DNA of 64,000 nucleotides. Source: CAYLMG01 sp964493425 (GTDB lineage: Bacteria; Planctomycetota; Phycisphaerae; Sedimentisphaerales; Anaerobacaceae). Below are positions 42,801 through 50,870 of the stretch, piece after piece. Position numbers and translations under genes: made by a program. The number at the start of each line of letters is the position of its first letter. Within the stretch, counting starts at the first letter, position 1. The notes below the pieces were generated by a model. The model was not told the origin of the DNA, did not search any database, and saw only the letters and a list, made by a program, of their open reading frames with translations. The stretch lies in assembly GCA_964493425.1 (NCBI GenBank), contig CAZBMW010000005.1, positions 1-64,000 of the forward strand, given 5' to 3'.

Positions 42801-43693
42801 GTGATACCCTGCCACTTTGTTGCGGTGATAATGTTTTCACTAATGATGCTCTTCTCACCATCATTTGCTACCTCGACAGGGTAAAGTTGTATTCCGGGCC
42901 CTCCAATATCGGAAAGCGTATTACCAACGATTGTATTCGTTTTCGTATCAGAGAAAATGGCCTCATTCGTGGTATCAGATATCTGGTTATAACTAATAAC
43001 AACTCCAGGACCACCCCAGTAGTTAATACCTTTAGCACTCGTACAACCGGAGATAACGTTGTACGTTATCTCGATAGCGGTGCCTGTATGGTTGGTAGAT
43101 TCTATTGGCTGCTGAGTATCTACGCCCATGACATGGTTGTAGGAAATCTTCACGTCAGAGTTTCCCTGGTTGGAGATACCCTGCCACTCGGGATTAGAAA
43201 CCGTATTGTACAGTATCTGGGCACCCGGCGAAGACGTATCAATGTAAATACCGTGTGAGGTTGAGTTTAAAACAATGTTATAACTGACTGTAACGTCGGC
43301 CACACCGTGAATCCATATCCTGTTCCCACTTATCGTAAACCCGTTCAGTATAACCTCCGCCGCCGTTATCTCTACCTGGCCACCATCAATGACGGATTCG
43401 CCGCCGCGGTCGGTGCTTCCGTTAGGATCTACATCCTGCTTTGCACCAACCAGTGTAAGACTCTTGTTCACCGTAATGTTTTCCGGATACGTCCCCTCAT
43501 GCACAATAATTGTGTCACCCGGATTGGCGTAATCAATCGCAGCCTGAATACTAGTAAAGGGATAGACATGGATATCATCCAACGTGCCCACACCCCCTCC
43601 GGCTGGGCCTACCTCCAATACCTCTGCTTGTGCCAGGCTGCCTGTAAAAAGCACAAGGGCTATTAAAATATAAATCATTGAAAACTTTTTCAT
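39890..43693 (-). CDS. giant secreted parallel beta-helix protein with dockerin-like C-terminus (copy 2)
   Basis: This 1267-residue paralogue of copy 1 begins with a nearly identical signal peptide (MKKFSMIYILIALVLFTGSLAQA) after a GGAGG site; the ATG at 43693 is preferred over the in-frame TTG at 43708. It has the same beta-helix blocks and spacers (ENNWWGDAAGP, RYNWWGDASGP, SYNWWGDISGP), shares segments such as FVGSQDYYISLNAFD word for word with copy 1, and ends GDLNFDGCVNMVDLAMLAEHWLEGCE, a dockerin-like motif. The middle and ends are the best conserved; the rest has diverged strongly. The two genes are a tandem duplication that includes the 5' leader. Confidence 0.88.
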   Translation of the reverse strand: MKKFSMIYILIALVLFTGSLAQAEVLEVGPAGGGVGTLDDIHVYPFTSIQAAIDYANPGDTIIVHEGTYPENITVNKSLTLVGAKQDVDPNGSTDRGGESVIDGGQVEITAAEVILNGFTISGNRIWIHGVADVTVSYNIVLNSTSHGIYIDTSSPGAQILYNTVSNPEWQGISNQGNSDVKISYNHVMGVDTQQPIESTNHTGTAIEITYNVISGCTSAKGINYWGGPGVVISYNQISDTTNEAIFSDTKTNTIVGNTLSDIGGPGIQLYPVEVANDGEKSIISENIITATKWQGITVFGQAYTEITGNTLTGCNYYGADGTGDWDYAGIHVEDLGGSSQYCLINNNTVTDGINGIQVWSSDCTITNNIVTNMGLTYADSKTVGDDTYWNSGIIIGAMPGIGVSPTGVVVQENTLTGNVVGLFVHHASNEAHFNLITGSTRYGVENAHTNTFNAENNWWGDAAGPYNPVSNPGSSGDEVSDNVDYDPWCTAPDCGASGIHPVVNITKGFSYSTIQGAIDEADAGDTIVAAAGTYNERVNIDKSLTLKGANAGIPATEARGPESIINPQGLGLDFGVLIDGVGTTATIDGFTVENYERAGILAGAFSLDNDPDVVHILNNIITEPIGQHNNNCIQVGDGTTGTVIGNEVIGANLESPDWSGSGILVAGSSDVLVSDNYVHDCEGGIQIAGYIEYHDAPAEDNLIENNILEDNETGISVQQKSVNTIVRYNEVMDNNEGIAVMAIDYSWEHSSPSGTEIRCNKISGNSDYGVLSSIWESDGIITSPEQVDARYNWWGDASGPSGEGGGTGDAVSESVDFFPWLLSIDGCEDYTLLAPDYVVDDDWAGLPDFTQVFVGSQDYYISLNAFDTIQGAVDAASDGNNISVAAGEYAGALIDEDLTIIGANPGGSVITSGVPYKDGSSLETAFRLDSGASGTEIKNFTIDCNSANSFFFAIFSRAADEVVVDSLTVNNPVQGITNYAGSSWQITNNLLNYTEASGGGGIAIYLGSYPPDYVVLQDNVVKGNSIISQAADPAYTCPGIALCLDLRYGRFDDLTGYEDISYNMIVDNDIVGTGLDNEVGIETGVIGLEGDPNKIEATLGLIHDNTIRNNIVENTDLGIYFYTVTDLRILGNEIVDCNDGIHVEDSHKGVVINFNSIYGNADYGVNNTGGVVVDASYNWWGDISGPNDPCGVSETDGVDCYSVETVKNADGLGNDVSDGNVIYCPWLLAPVSSSAYPLPVGDLNFDGCVNMVDLAMLAEHWLEGCE

Positions 43694-44130
43694 TACCTTT
43701 TCCTCCAAAAAATTCCTTATCTGCGGACTGTCCGCAGATAAATATTTTTGTCAGTCCCTTGGCACAATGTCACTCCGTTCGAATTTATTGCTCACTTTCA
43801 CCTCCTTTCAATGAACCTGAACCGTTCAATCATTCCATAAAAAAATTCCCCTTAAGAAAAAAGGGTAAATATTCGATGTGACAAAAAACAAATAAACAGA
43901 CCTATCCTGACCAAAAGGCCCGCAATAATTAAACAACATTTTTACCTCTCCTCACATTCCCTTTCCACACGCACGGTTTTAACCAAAAATCAATCGCGTA
44001 TCTTATTCCCGTTTATTATGCGCTTATCCTCGTGCAGATGAAATTATCACCATCCATAATAAATTATAGAACCTCATTTTATATCAGATATCCTATAATA
44101 TCAAGGAAAAAATCCAAAAATACAGAATTT
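43694..44130 (-). promoter_or_regulatory. conserved leader and promoter region of beta-helix gene copy 2
   Basis: It contains an AAAGGAGGTGAAAGTGAGC ribosome site (43791-43808) followed by a 14-codon ORF (GTG at 43793-43795, stop at 43751-43753). A perfect 12-bp inverted repeat, TTATCTGCGGAC (43717-43728) and GTCCGCAGATAA (43730-43741), lies just upstream of the ribosome site of the real start. The promoter-like block is at 44080-44104 (TTGATATTATAGG on the minus strand). Confidence 0.55.
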
Positions 44131-44443
44131 TCTAATTCCTTAAACAGTTGAAAATTCTTTAAGAAAACGCTTTTTCAGGGTAAATTGCCTTTTTGAGACT
44201 AAAGCCTGATTAAAAAATGGATTAATCTCTAAAATTTCTTTTAATTCAATCGATTGAGTAAGACAAAAAGGGCGATTTGACGGCACCGAAATCATCTATA
44301 TCAGTTAAAAAATAGATACCAACTGCCATACCGTCCAGAAGCGGTTCAGCCGATGTGCAAGTTTTCTGATAAACGGCTGGAAATTCCCGGCAATATCTGT
44401 TTACTATTGAGCAACCAGAGTATCAGAATAAGGACTAAAAATT
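43796..44443. other. intergenic region upstream of beta-helix copy 2
   Basis: Besides the leader and promoter of copy 2 to about 44130, the rest (44131-44443) is AT-rich, without a recognised gene, and must hold the promoter of the macro-domain gene on the plus strand. Confidence 0.5.
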
Positions 44444-44974
44444 GTGAAGGTAACCATAAATGACAAAGTACTGCAGCTTATTGAAGGTGATATTACTGAG
44501 ATGGACACCGAGGCAATCATTAACGCAGCCAACGCAAAACTGGTTCTCGGCGGTGGCGTTGCAGGCGCAGTAAGAAGAAAGGGCGGGCCTTCAATCCAAA
44601 AGCAGTGCAATGAAACCGGCGGCACTTTTGTTGGAGGGGCTGTCATAACAGGCGCAGGCAATCTGAAAGCTAAATATGTAATCCACGCGGTTGGACCAAG
44701 AATGGGCGAAGGCAATGAAGACGAAAAACTCAAGAGTGCGACTTTGAATTCGCTAAAGCTCGCAGACGAAAAAGGGATAAAGAGCTTAACCTTTCCTGCA
44801 ATAAGCACAGGAATATTTGGTTTTCCTATTCAAAGATGTGCCGAGATAATGCTGGAAACCGTCACCGAATATCTCAAAGGAAAAACAAAGATTGAAAAAG
44901 TCTGCTTTTGTCTTTTCGACAAAAACAGCTATGATGTATTTGAGAAACAGTTGCAGAAAGAAGAACAGAAATGA
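44444..44974 (+). CDS. macro-domain protein (O-acetyl-ADP-ribose deacetylase-like)
   Basis: The 176-residue protein is a single macro domain, which binds ADP-ribose and often removes it from acetate, proteins or nucleic acids. The family signatures are IIEGDITEMDTEAIINAANAKLVLGGGVAGAVRR-like, with the conserved asparagines and the GGGV loop, AVGPRMGEGNED, and FPAISTGIFGFP. The start is GTG at 44444 with an AAGGA site 9 bases upstream. Its last codons overlap the ATG of the downstream dehydrogenase (ATGA overlap), so they are translated together. Confidence 0.93.
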   Translation: MKVTINDKVLQLIEGDITEMDTEAIINAANAKLVLGGGVAGAVRRKGGPSIQKQCNETGGTFVGGAVITGAGNLKAKYVIHAVGPRMGEGNEDEKLKSATLNSLKLADEKGIKSLTFPAISTGIFGFPIQRCAEIMLETVTEYLKGKTKIEKVCFCLFDKNSYDVFEKQLQKEEQK

Positions 44975-45984
44975 AAGCGATGGCGTTTACGAAGCAGTCT
45001 GCGATAGAAGAAAGACCGCTGAAGCTTATAGACCTACCTCAGCCGCGAATTTCCGATAACCAGATTCTGATTAAGGTCTCGGTCTGCGGTGCGTGTCATA
45101 CCGACCTCGACGAGGCTGAGGGCAGGATAAAGCTCGAGAAGCTTCCGAGAGTACCCGGCCATCAGGTAGTGGGAACAGTTGCAGAAAAAGGGAAAAGCGT
45201 CACGAGATTTCAGGAAGGCGAGAGGGTTGGAGCTACGTGGCTTTATTCGAGCTGCGGCGAATGCCGGTTTTGTAGAGAGGGGACGGAAAATCTTTGTGAA
45301 AAGGCCAAATGGACAGGCAAAGACGCCGACGGCGGATACGCCGAATATATGGTTATCGGTGAGGACTGCGCTTATAAACTACCTGAGAACTTCAGCGATT
45401 CGCAGGCAGCGCCTCTTTTATGTGCGGGTGTGATTGGCTATCGAACATTAAAACTTGCAGAAGTTAAGGACGCTGAAAGTGTCGGTCTTTTCGGTTTCGG
45501 AGCGTGTGCGCATATTGTGATTCAGATATTGGAATATAAATATCCTGCCAGCAAGGTTTATGTTTTTACAAAAACAGAAAAACATTCGGAACATGCTAAG
45601 AAGCTCGGGGCAGTATGGACCGGCTGTTCCGGTGACAGGCCGCCGACAAAACTAAACAAGATAATGGATTTTACACCTGCCGGAGAATGCGTCCGCGATG
45701 CTCTGAGTGTTTTAGAGCGAGGGGGACGGCTGGTGATAAACGCCATCAGGAAAGAGACACCCATACCGGCGCTGGAATATGACAGATATCTATGGCTCGA
45801 AAAGGAAATAAAGAGCGTGGCGAACGTTACCCGCGCAGATGCCGAAGAATTCCTGCTCCTGGCGGCACAGATTCCCATTGAGCCAGCCATTGAGGAGTTC
45901 GGCCTCGAGCAGGCAAACGAGGCTCTGCTGGCAATAAAGCACTCAAAACTGAAGGCAGCGGCGGTATTGAAGATAAGCAGATAA
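44971..45984 (+). CDS. zinc-dependent alcohol dehydrogenase family protein
   Basis: The 337-residue protein is a medium-chain zinc alcohol dehydrogenase of the AdhA/AdhP kind. It has CGACHTD with the catalytic zinc ligand, GHQVVG, and the structural-zinc motif CGECRFCREGTENLC. The nucleotide-binding fold follows with LFGFGACAHIVIQI, which has GxGxxA in place of the usual GxGxxG. It lies in an ATGA overlap with the macro-domain gene, an unusual pairing. The substrate cannot be read. Confidence 0.93.
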   Translation: MKAMAFTKQSAIEERPLKLIDLPQPRISDNQILIKVSVCGACHTDLDEAEGRIKLEKLPRVPGHQVVGTVAEKGKSVTRFQEGERVGATWLYSSCGECRFCREGTENLCEKAKWTGKDADGGYAEYMVIGEDCAYKLPENFSDSQAAPLLCAGVIGYRTLKLAEVKDAESVGLFGFGACAHIVIQILEYKYPASKVYVFTKTEKHSEHAKKLGAVWTGCSGDRPPTKLNKIMDFTPAGECVRDALSVLERGGRLVINAIRKETPIPALEYDRYLWLEKEIKSVANVTRADAEEFLLLAAQIPIEPAIEEFGLEQANEALLAIKHSKLKAAAVLKISR

Positions 45985-46187
45985 AAATAATCGAGTTAAA
46001 ATAGGCAATCCAGCATTTGATTCCGAAATATAACCGCTTTTTTTGAGCATTATATTCGATCAAAAACAACTCTCAGGAAAATATTTTCAAATTTGCATAC
46101 CAATAGCTAAGTTTCTTGACACTGAGAATTTCTTAACTTATCATAAGACCACATAGATTTTATTTTATTAACATTGGGAGATTGCAA

Positions 46188-46703
46188 ATGAACGCACTTC
46201 GTTTTCTGCGTGAATCATTGAAACACCCGATACAAATAGGTGCTGTTATTCAAACTTCAAAATACGTTGGCAAAAAGATGGCAAAGCATTTAAACGGCGG
46301 CACGAAGGTTTTGGAATTCGGCGCGGGCGACGGCAACATAACAAGACAGATACTGAAACAACTACCCGCAGACGGTCAATTGATATGCTTTGAAATTAAT
46401 CCGAATTTTTGCGATTCACTGAGAGCGATTGAAGACGACCGGCTAACAGTTATCAATGACGATGCAGGTAATTTTGAAAATTACATCGATGAGGTTGACT
46501 GCATAATATCAGCACTGCCGTTAAATCTGCTGAAAAAATCGAAAAGAGATGAAATCATTGCAAAGTCCAGCAAATCCAAAACATTCGTTCAGATCCAATA
46601 TACTCCATTTCTCGCCGGTAAGATGAAACAGTACTTCGAAGATGTGAAGATAAAATTTGCGCCTCTAAATCTGCCGCCTGCCTTTATTTACGTATGTCAG
46701 TAA
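46188..46703 (+). CDS. class I SAM-dependent methyltransferase, PmtA-like
   Basis: The 171-residue protein has the Rossmann methyltransferase motifs VLEFGAGDGNIT (motif I) and LICFEINPNFC (motif II acidic residue), and the opening ALRFLRESLKHPIQIGAVIQTSKY recalls the phospholipid N-methyltransferase PmtA family, which starts with FLRxFLxxPxxxGAVxPSS. A membrane-lipid methylation role is possible but not shown. The ATG at 46188 is chosen over the in-frame TTG at 46182 because GGGAG lies 8 bases before it. Confidence 0.8.
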   Translation: MNALRFLRESLKHPIQIGAVIQTSKYVGKKMAKHLNGGTKVLEFGAGDGNITRQILKQLPADGQLICFEINPNFCDSLRAIEDDRLTVINDDAGNFENYIDEVDCIISALPLNLLKKSKRDEIIAKSSKSKTFVQIQYTPFLAGKMKQYFEDVKIKFAPLNLPPAFIYVCQ

Positions 46704-46948
46704 AATAATTCGCGATTACAAGAACAGCAAAAAATATTGCGTTTTCGATTTGTGCCTTCACTGTTTAACTTCAGGATTTTAGCGAAATTTTTTATTGACA
46801 GCTTTTTTGTTTTTGAATACAAACATTTTATTGCGACAAGGCTATTTAGCCACAGCAGCCGATGGGCTGATAAAGCAAGTCGCAATAGCCAGACAGGGTG
46901 ATGAAAATAATCTCATTAAATCGCCTGCGTCTGGCTTTTTTCAGATTG

Positions 46949-47908
46949 TCACCTGCATCTGATTAGCTGGCTCGTGTTGAAAGCAACATGCGGGATATGA
47001 GTTTTCAAATCCCCTATGAATCGCAGGCCATCCTTGAAGTAACCCGCTGTTGGTTTAAGCTCGGAATGAAAACCGGTGAAATATCTGTTAATATTATCAA
47101 CCATAAGCTGACGCAGGAACTTACTTGCCATCGAAGCAAGTGAAACAGGCAGATATTTGGTGTCGGCGCCGACGACAAAGTGCAGACGCATTTTTTTATC
47201 GGCTTCTCGCAATTCATAGCTGCTTATGGACTGCGACTCTTTCAAGATTGTCAGCTCAAGGCCCTCAAACATTCTTTGCAGGTGCTTTCTGTAATGCACC
47301 CTGCCGCCCTGCCTGTCGATAACAATTTGCAGGTTATGCTGCGAAAATCTGTCCCAGACAGCCTGAATCAGCTTTGATGTAGCGGTAAAAAGAACCGAGG
47401 ATTTGTTTTTGACCTTTTCAACCATTGAGTTGTAATATTCGACGTCGAGGCAGTTGCTTTGAAGCTCGAGCAGTTTCATTTTGTTGGAATCGAGGTCATC
47501 GGTAAAAACAGAGGCTGCGATAGCAATGTCACCGGTATCCGCTGAAAGCACATAATTGTCGCAATCTTCGTACCAAGCGTACTGTTTCAAGCGGGCTAAA
47601 CAATCCGGGCAAGTGCGGCTGAGCAGTTGTGAAAGAGTTCGCGGCTCGCTGCCGAGCGACTTCAGGCAGGCAAGGACCGTTCGCTGCAGGTGCTTTAAGC
47701 CGAGTGATTTACTATATGCCTTTTTGCTGTCGGTTATGAGCAGCCTGCCAGCGAGACGTTTTCTTTTCAGGCTGACACTTTTATGCAATAGCTGCCAGAG
47801 GTCGGCGTCGAGCAGGGAATCATCAATAGAAAATACAGCCGATGATATAACCAAAGGCCCGAGAATCGGGCCGAAACCGGCTTCATCAATCCCTGCCAAA
47901 ATCGCCAT
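46949..47908 (-). CDS. RNase HII-like protein, extended
   Basis: RNase HII cuts RNA in RNA-DNA hybrids, including single embedded ribonucleotides. The 319-residue protein has the core motifs in order: GIDEAGFGPILGPLVISS with catalytic D and E, VIDRQGGRVHY with the third acidic residue, and VGADTKYLPVSLASMASKFLRQL, which corresponds to the KGDxxxxxxxAAS(I/L)xAK block with the fourth. At 319 residues it is about 100 longer than usual. A long insertion (about residues 60-180) contains Cys-rich text (SRTCPDCLARLKQY), and the normal C-terminal part is followed by extra sequence. It probably retains activity, but its specialisation is unclear. Confidence 0.82.
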   Translation of the reverse strand: MAILAGIDEAGFGPILGPLVISSAVFSIDDSLLDADLWQLLHKSVSLKRKRLAGRLLITDSKKAYSKSLGLKHLQRTVLACLKSLGSEPRTLSQLLSRTCPDCLARLKQYAWYEDCDNYVLSADTGDIAIAASVFTDDLDSNKMKLLELQSNCLDVEYYNSMVEKVKNKSSVLFTATSKLIQAVWDRFSQHNLQIVIDRQGGRVHYRKHLQRMFEGLELTILKESQSISSYELREADKKMRLHFVVGADTKYLPVSLASMASKFLRQLMVDNINRYFTGFHSELKPTAGYFKDGLRFIGDLKTHIPHVAFNTSQLIRCR

Positions 47909-48196
47909 CCGTGAAAGACCTCTTCGATAAACTTAGAATTACTATGACAAAGCAAGATAAAAATAAGATTATAAATTAAAAATTCAAAAATAAAAATCCA
48001 AAATTACAACCTTAAAACCAAAATCTTCACTTGTTTTAAGAAACGGATATAACTGCCAAAATGGCATATAAAAAGCAAACTTATTTTGTATAAGTGCATT
48101 AATTTCAAGAAATTATAACATTTGTTGGTTTAGGTACGGCTTTTGCTCGATATTAAGTGATATGGAAAATGTATTAAATTGCGAGGCGATATTGAG

Positions 48197-50776
48197 ATGA
48201 AATTCGACAAATTCACATTAAAGGCTCAGGAGGCGCTAGCCACCGCCCAGCAGATTGCGATGGCAAAATCACATACAGTGGTCGGCACGCTGCACCTTTT
48301 AAGCGCGCTTTGCGACGATAATGAAGGACTGGTCGTAGAGATATTCAAAAAGATAGGTGCTAATATCCAGCGGATTAAAGATATGACAGAGACGGAGCTG
48401 AAAAGGCTGCCACAGGGCAGCACAAACCAGATAATGCCCGAGCCTGCATTCAACCAGATTGTACTCGATGCCCAGAACCAGGCAGACAAAATGGGCGATG
48501 AATATTTGAGCGTGGAGCATCTGCTTCTGTCTCTGGCCTCCGTCCAAAGCGATGCTAAAGAGGTTCTCAATCTTAACTCAATCACGGTGGAACAGATTGA
48601 AAAAGTGATTAAAGAGATACGTGGTGGTGAGAAAATAACCGACCAGAGCCCTGAAGGTAAATACAAGGCGCTCGAGCGGTACGGCATAGACCTGCTGGAG
48701 ATGGCGCGCAAGGGAAAGCTCGACCCGGTTATCGGCAGGGACGAAGAGATACGCAGATGTATGCAGGTATTGAACCGGCGGACAAAAAATAATCCCGTTC
48801 TGATTGGAGAGCCCGGGGTCGGTAAAACTGCTATCGTCGAAGGACTCGCACAGAGAATAATCGCAGGCGACGTGCCGACAGGGCTGAAAAATAAAAGAAT
48901 CATCGCCCTTGATATGGGAGCACTGATCGCAGGGACGAAATTCAGAGGTGAGTTCGAAGACCGCTTCAAGGCGGTGCTAAAAGAAGTTGTCTCAGCCCAG
49001 GGACAAATAATTCTTTTCATCGACGAGCTTCACACGGTTGTGGGCGCGGGCAAGGCTGAAGGCGCGGTCGATGCGGGAAATCTGCTAAAGCCATCGCTTG
49101 CGCGAGGAGAGCTGCGGTGCATCGGAGCCACGACAATCGACGAATATAGAAAATACGTAGAAAAAGACGCAGCACTTGAGAGACGCTTTCAGCCAATAAT
49201 GATTGACCCACCAAGCGTAGAGGACACGATAGCAATACTCCGGGGACTTAAAGATCGCTACGATACCCATCACGGCGTCAGAATCACCGATGCGGCCCTT
49301 GTGGCAGCGGCTACACTCTCGAACCGCTATATATCAGACAGATGGCTGCCGGACAAGGCGATAGACCTGATAGATGAAGCGGCTTCGAAACTGCGAATTG
49401 AAAATGACTCGCTGCCAGCCGAACTGGACGGTATTCGCAGAAAGATAGTGCAGCTACAGATAGAAAAAGAGGCGCTGAAAAAAGAGAGTGATTCGGCCAG
49501 CAAGGAAAGACTTAAAAAAGCTGAGAAACAGCTTACAGAGCTTGAAGAGCAGGATTCAAAACTTACTTCACGATGGGAAAACGAGAAGGGGCGAATTAAT
49601 AAGATAAAGGAATTGAAACAAAAAATCGAGGAGTCTCAGACCCAGTTTGACGACGCTCAGAGAAAAGGAGAGCTCGAAGCGGCCGCTCGTCTGAAATATG
49701 AAACGATAGCCAACCTGAAAAAAGAGCTTGAGGAAAAGGAGCTGCAGTTGGCCAAATCAGAGATGTCGATAATCCGCAACGAGGTGACAGAACAGCACGT
49801 CGCAGAAATCGTTTCCAAATGGACGGGCATACCAGTTTCGAAGCTGTTGAGCGGCGAGCGAGAGAGGCTTATGAAGATGGAAGAGCAAATCCGCAAGAGA
49901 GTGGTCGGCCAGGATGAGGCGGTCTCTGCTCTCTGCAACGCCGTACGCAGGAACCGTGCGGGACTGGGTGATGTTAACCGGCCTATAGGAACATTTTTGT
50001 TTTTAGGGCCGACAGGCGTCGGCAAAACCGAGCTATCAAAGGCACTTGCAGAATTTTTATTCAACGATGTCAATGCGATGGTACGAATTGATATGAGCGA
50101 GTTTATGGAGCAGCACTCGGTCGCAAGGCTGATAGGGGCACCGCCCGGCTATATCGGCTTCGAACAGGGCGGCAGACTAACGGAGGCGGTAAGACGCAAG
50201 CCCTATTCGGTCATACTGCTCGATGAGATTGAAAAGGCACACCCGGACGTGTTCAACGTGATGCTGCAGGTCTTCGACGACGGCAGACTGACAGACGGCA
50301 AAGGAAGAACAGTCGATTTCAAGAACACGGTCATTATTATGACGAGCAACTTTGCCGGCAGCGAGATAATGAAACTTACCGAAGAACAGGGCGCCGACTG
50401 GGAGATAGAGGCACACGTCAAGGATACCCTCAGGCAGTTCTTTAAGCCCGAATTCTTAAACCGCATCGACGAGATAATTGTCTTTCATACGCTGACAAAA
50501 CAGGACTTGGCAAAAATAGTCGATATCCAATTAGGTTATCTGGCTGAGCGCTTGAAGGCCCGAAAGATAAATGTCAAATTCACGGACAACGCAAGAAACT
50601 TAATCGGCGAGGAAGGCTACGATACCTCTTTCGGCGCAAGGCCACTGAAAAGAGCGATTCAGCAGCGTCTCGAGAATCCGCTGGCCGGCGAGATACTGGC
50701 CGGGGAGTTCAGCGAAGGTGACACAATAAAGATTAATGCGGATTCACATAAATTCACTTTCGAAAAAGTAAATTAA
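48197..50776 (+). CDS. clpB: ATP-dependent chaperone ClpB
   Basis: ClpB is the hexameric disaggregase that, with DnaK, rescues aggregated proteins. From the ATG at 48197 the protein has 859 residues: a Clp N-domain (to about 145), the first AAA+ module with GEPGVGKT and LDMGALIAGTKFRGEFEDR, the coiled-coil M-domain (about 405-525, rich in EKKELEE-like heptads), and the second AAA+ module with GPTGVGKTELSKALAE and the GYIGFEQGG pore-loop stretch. The M-domain distinguishes it from ClpA/ClpC. The ribosome site is moderate; the frame could begin six codons earlier at a TTG. No CIRCE-like repeat was seen upstream. Confidence 0.96.
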   Translation: MKFDKFTLKAQEALATAQQIAMAKSHTVVGTLHLLSALCDDNEGLVVEIFKKIGANIQRIKDMTETELKRLPQGSTNQIMPEPAFNQIVLDAQNQADKMGDEYLSVEHLLLSLASVQSDAKEVLNLNSITVEQIEKVIKEIRGGEKITDQSPEGKYKALERYGIDLLEMARKGKLDPVIGRDEEIRRCMQVLNRRTKNNPVLIGEPGVGKTAIVEGLAQRIIAGDVPTGLKNKRIIALDMGALIAGTKFRGEFEDRFKAVLKEVVSAQGQIILFIDELHTVVGAGKAEGAVDAGNLLKPSLARGELRCIGATTIDEYRKYVEKDAALERRFQPIMIDPPSVEDTIAILRGLKDRYDTHHGVRITDAALVAAATLSNRYISDRWLPDKAIDLIDEAASKLRIENDSLPAELDGIRRKIVQLQIEKEALKKESDSASKERLKKAEKQLTELEEQDSKLTSRWENEKGRINKIKELKQKIEESQTQFDDAQRKGELEAAARLKYETIANLKKELEEKELQLAKSEMSIIRNEVTEQHVAEIVSKWTGIPVSKLLSGERERLMKMEEQIRKRVVGQDEAVSALCNAVRRNRAGLGDVNRPIGTFLFLGPTGVGKTELSKALAEFLFNDVNAMVRIDMSEFMEQHSVARLIGAPPGYIGFEQGGRLTEAVRRKPYSVILLDEIEKAHPDVFNVMLQVFDDGRLTDGKGRTVDFKNTVIIMTSNFAGSEIMKLTEEQGADWEIEAHVKDTLRQFFKPEFLNRIDEIIVFHTLTKQDLAKIVDIQLGYLAERLKARKINVKFTDNARNLIGEEGYDTSFGARPLKRAIQQRLENPLAGEILAGEFSEGDTIKINADSHKFTFEKVN

Positions 50777-50810
50777 AAAGTCTCTCAGCAGCAAACAAAA
50801 AAAGAGCCTG

Positions 50811-50839
50811 TTGACAGCCCTGCCGGCAGGATATACAAT
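50811..50839 (+). promoter_or_regulatory. promoter of the rml operon with a palindrome in the spacer
   Basis: TTGACA (50811-50816) and TACAAT (50834-50839) are separated by 17 bp. The spacer contains CCTGCCGGCAGG (50819-50830), a perfect 12-bp palindrome, which could be the binding site of a dimeric regulator. Confidence 0.75.
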
Positions 50840-50870
50840 CTCTGCATTATAAACTTTCAGGGAGCCTTTT

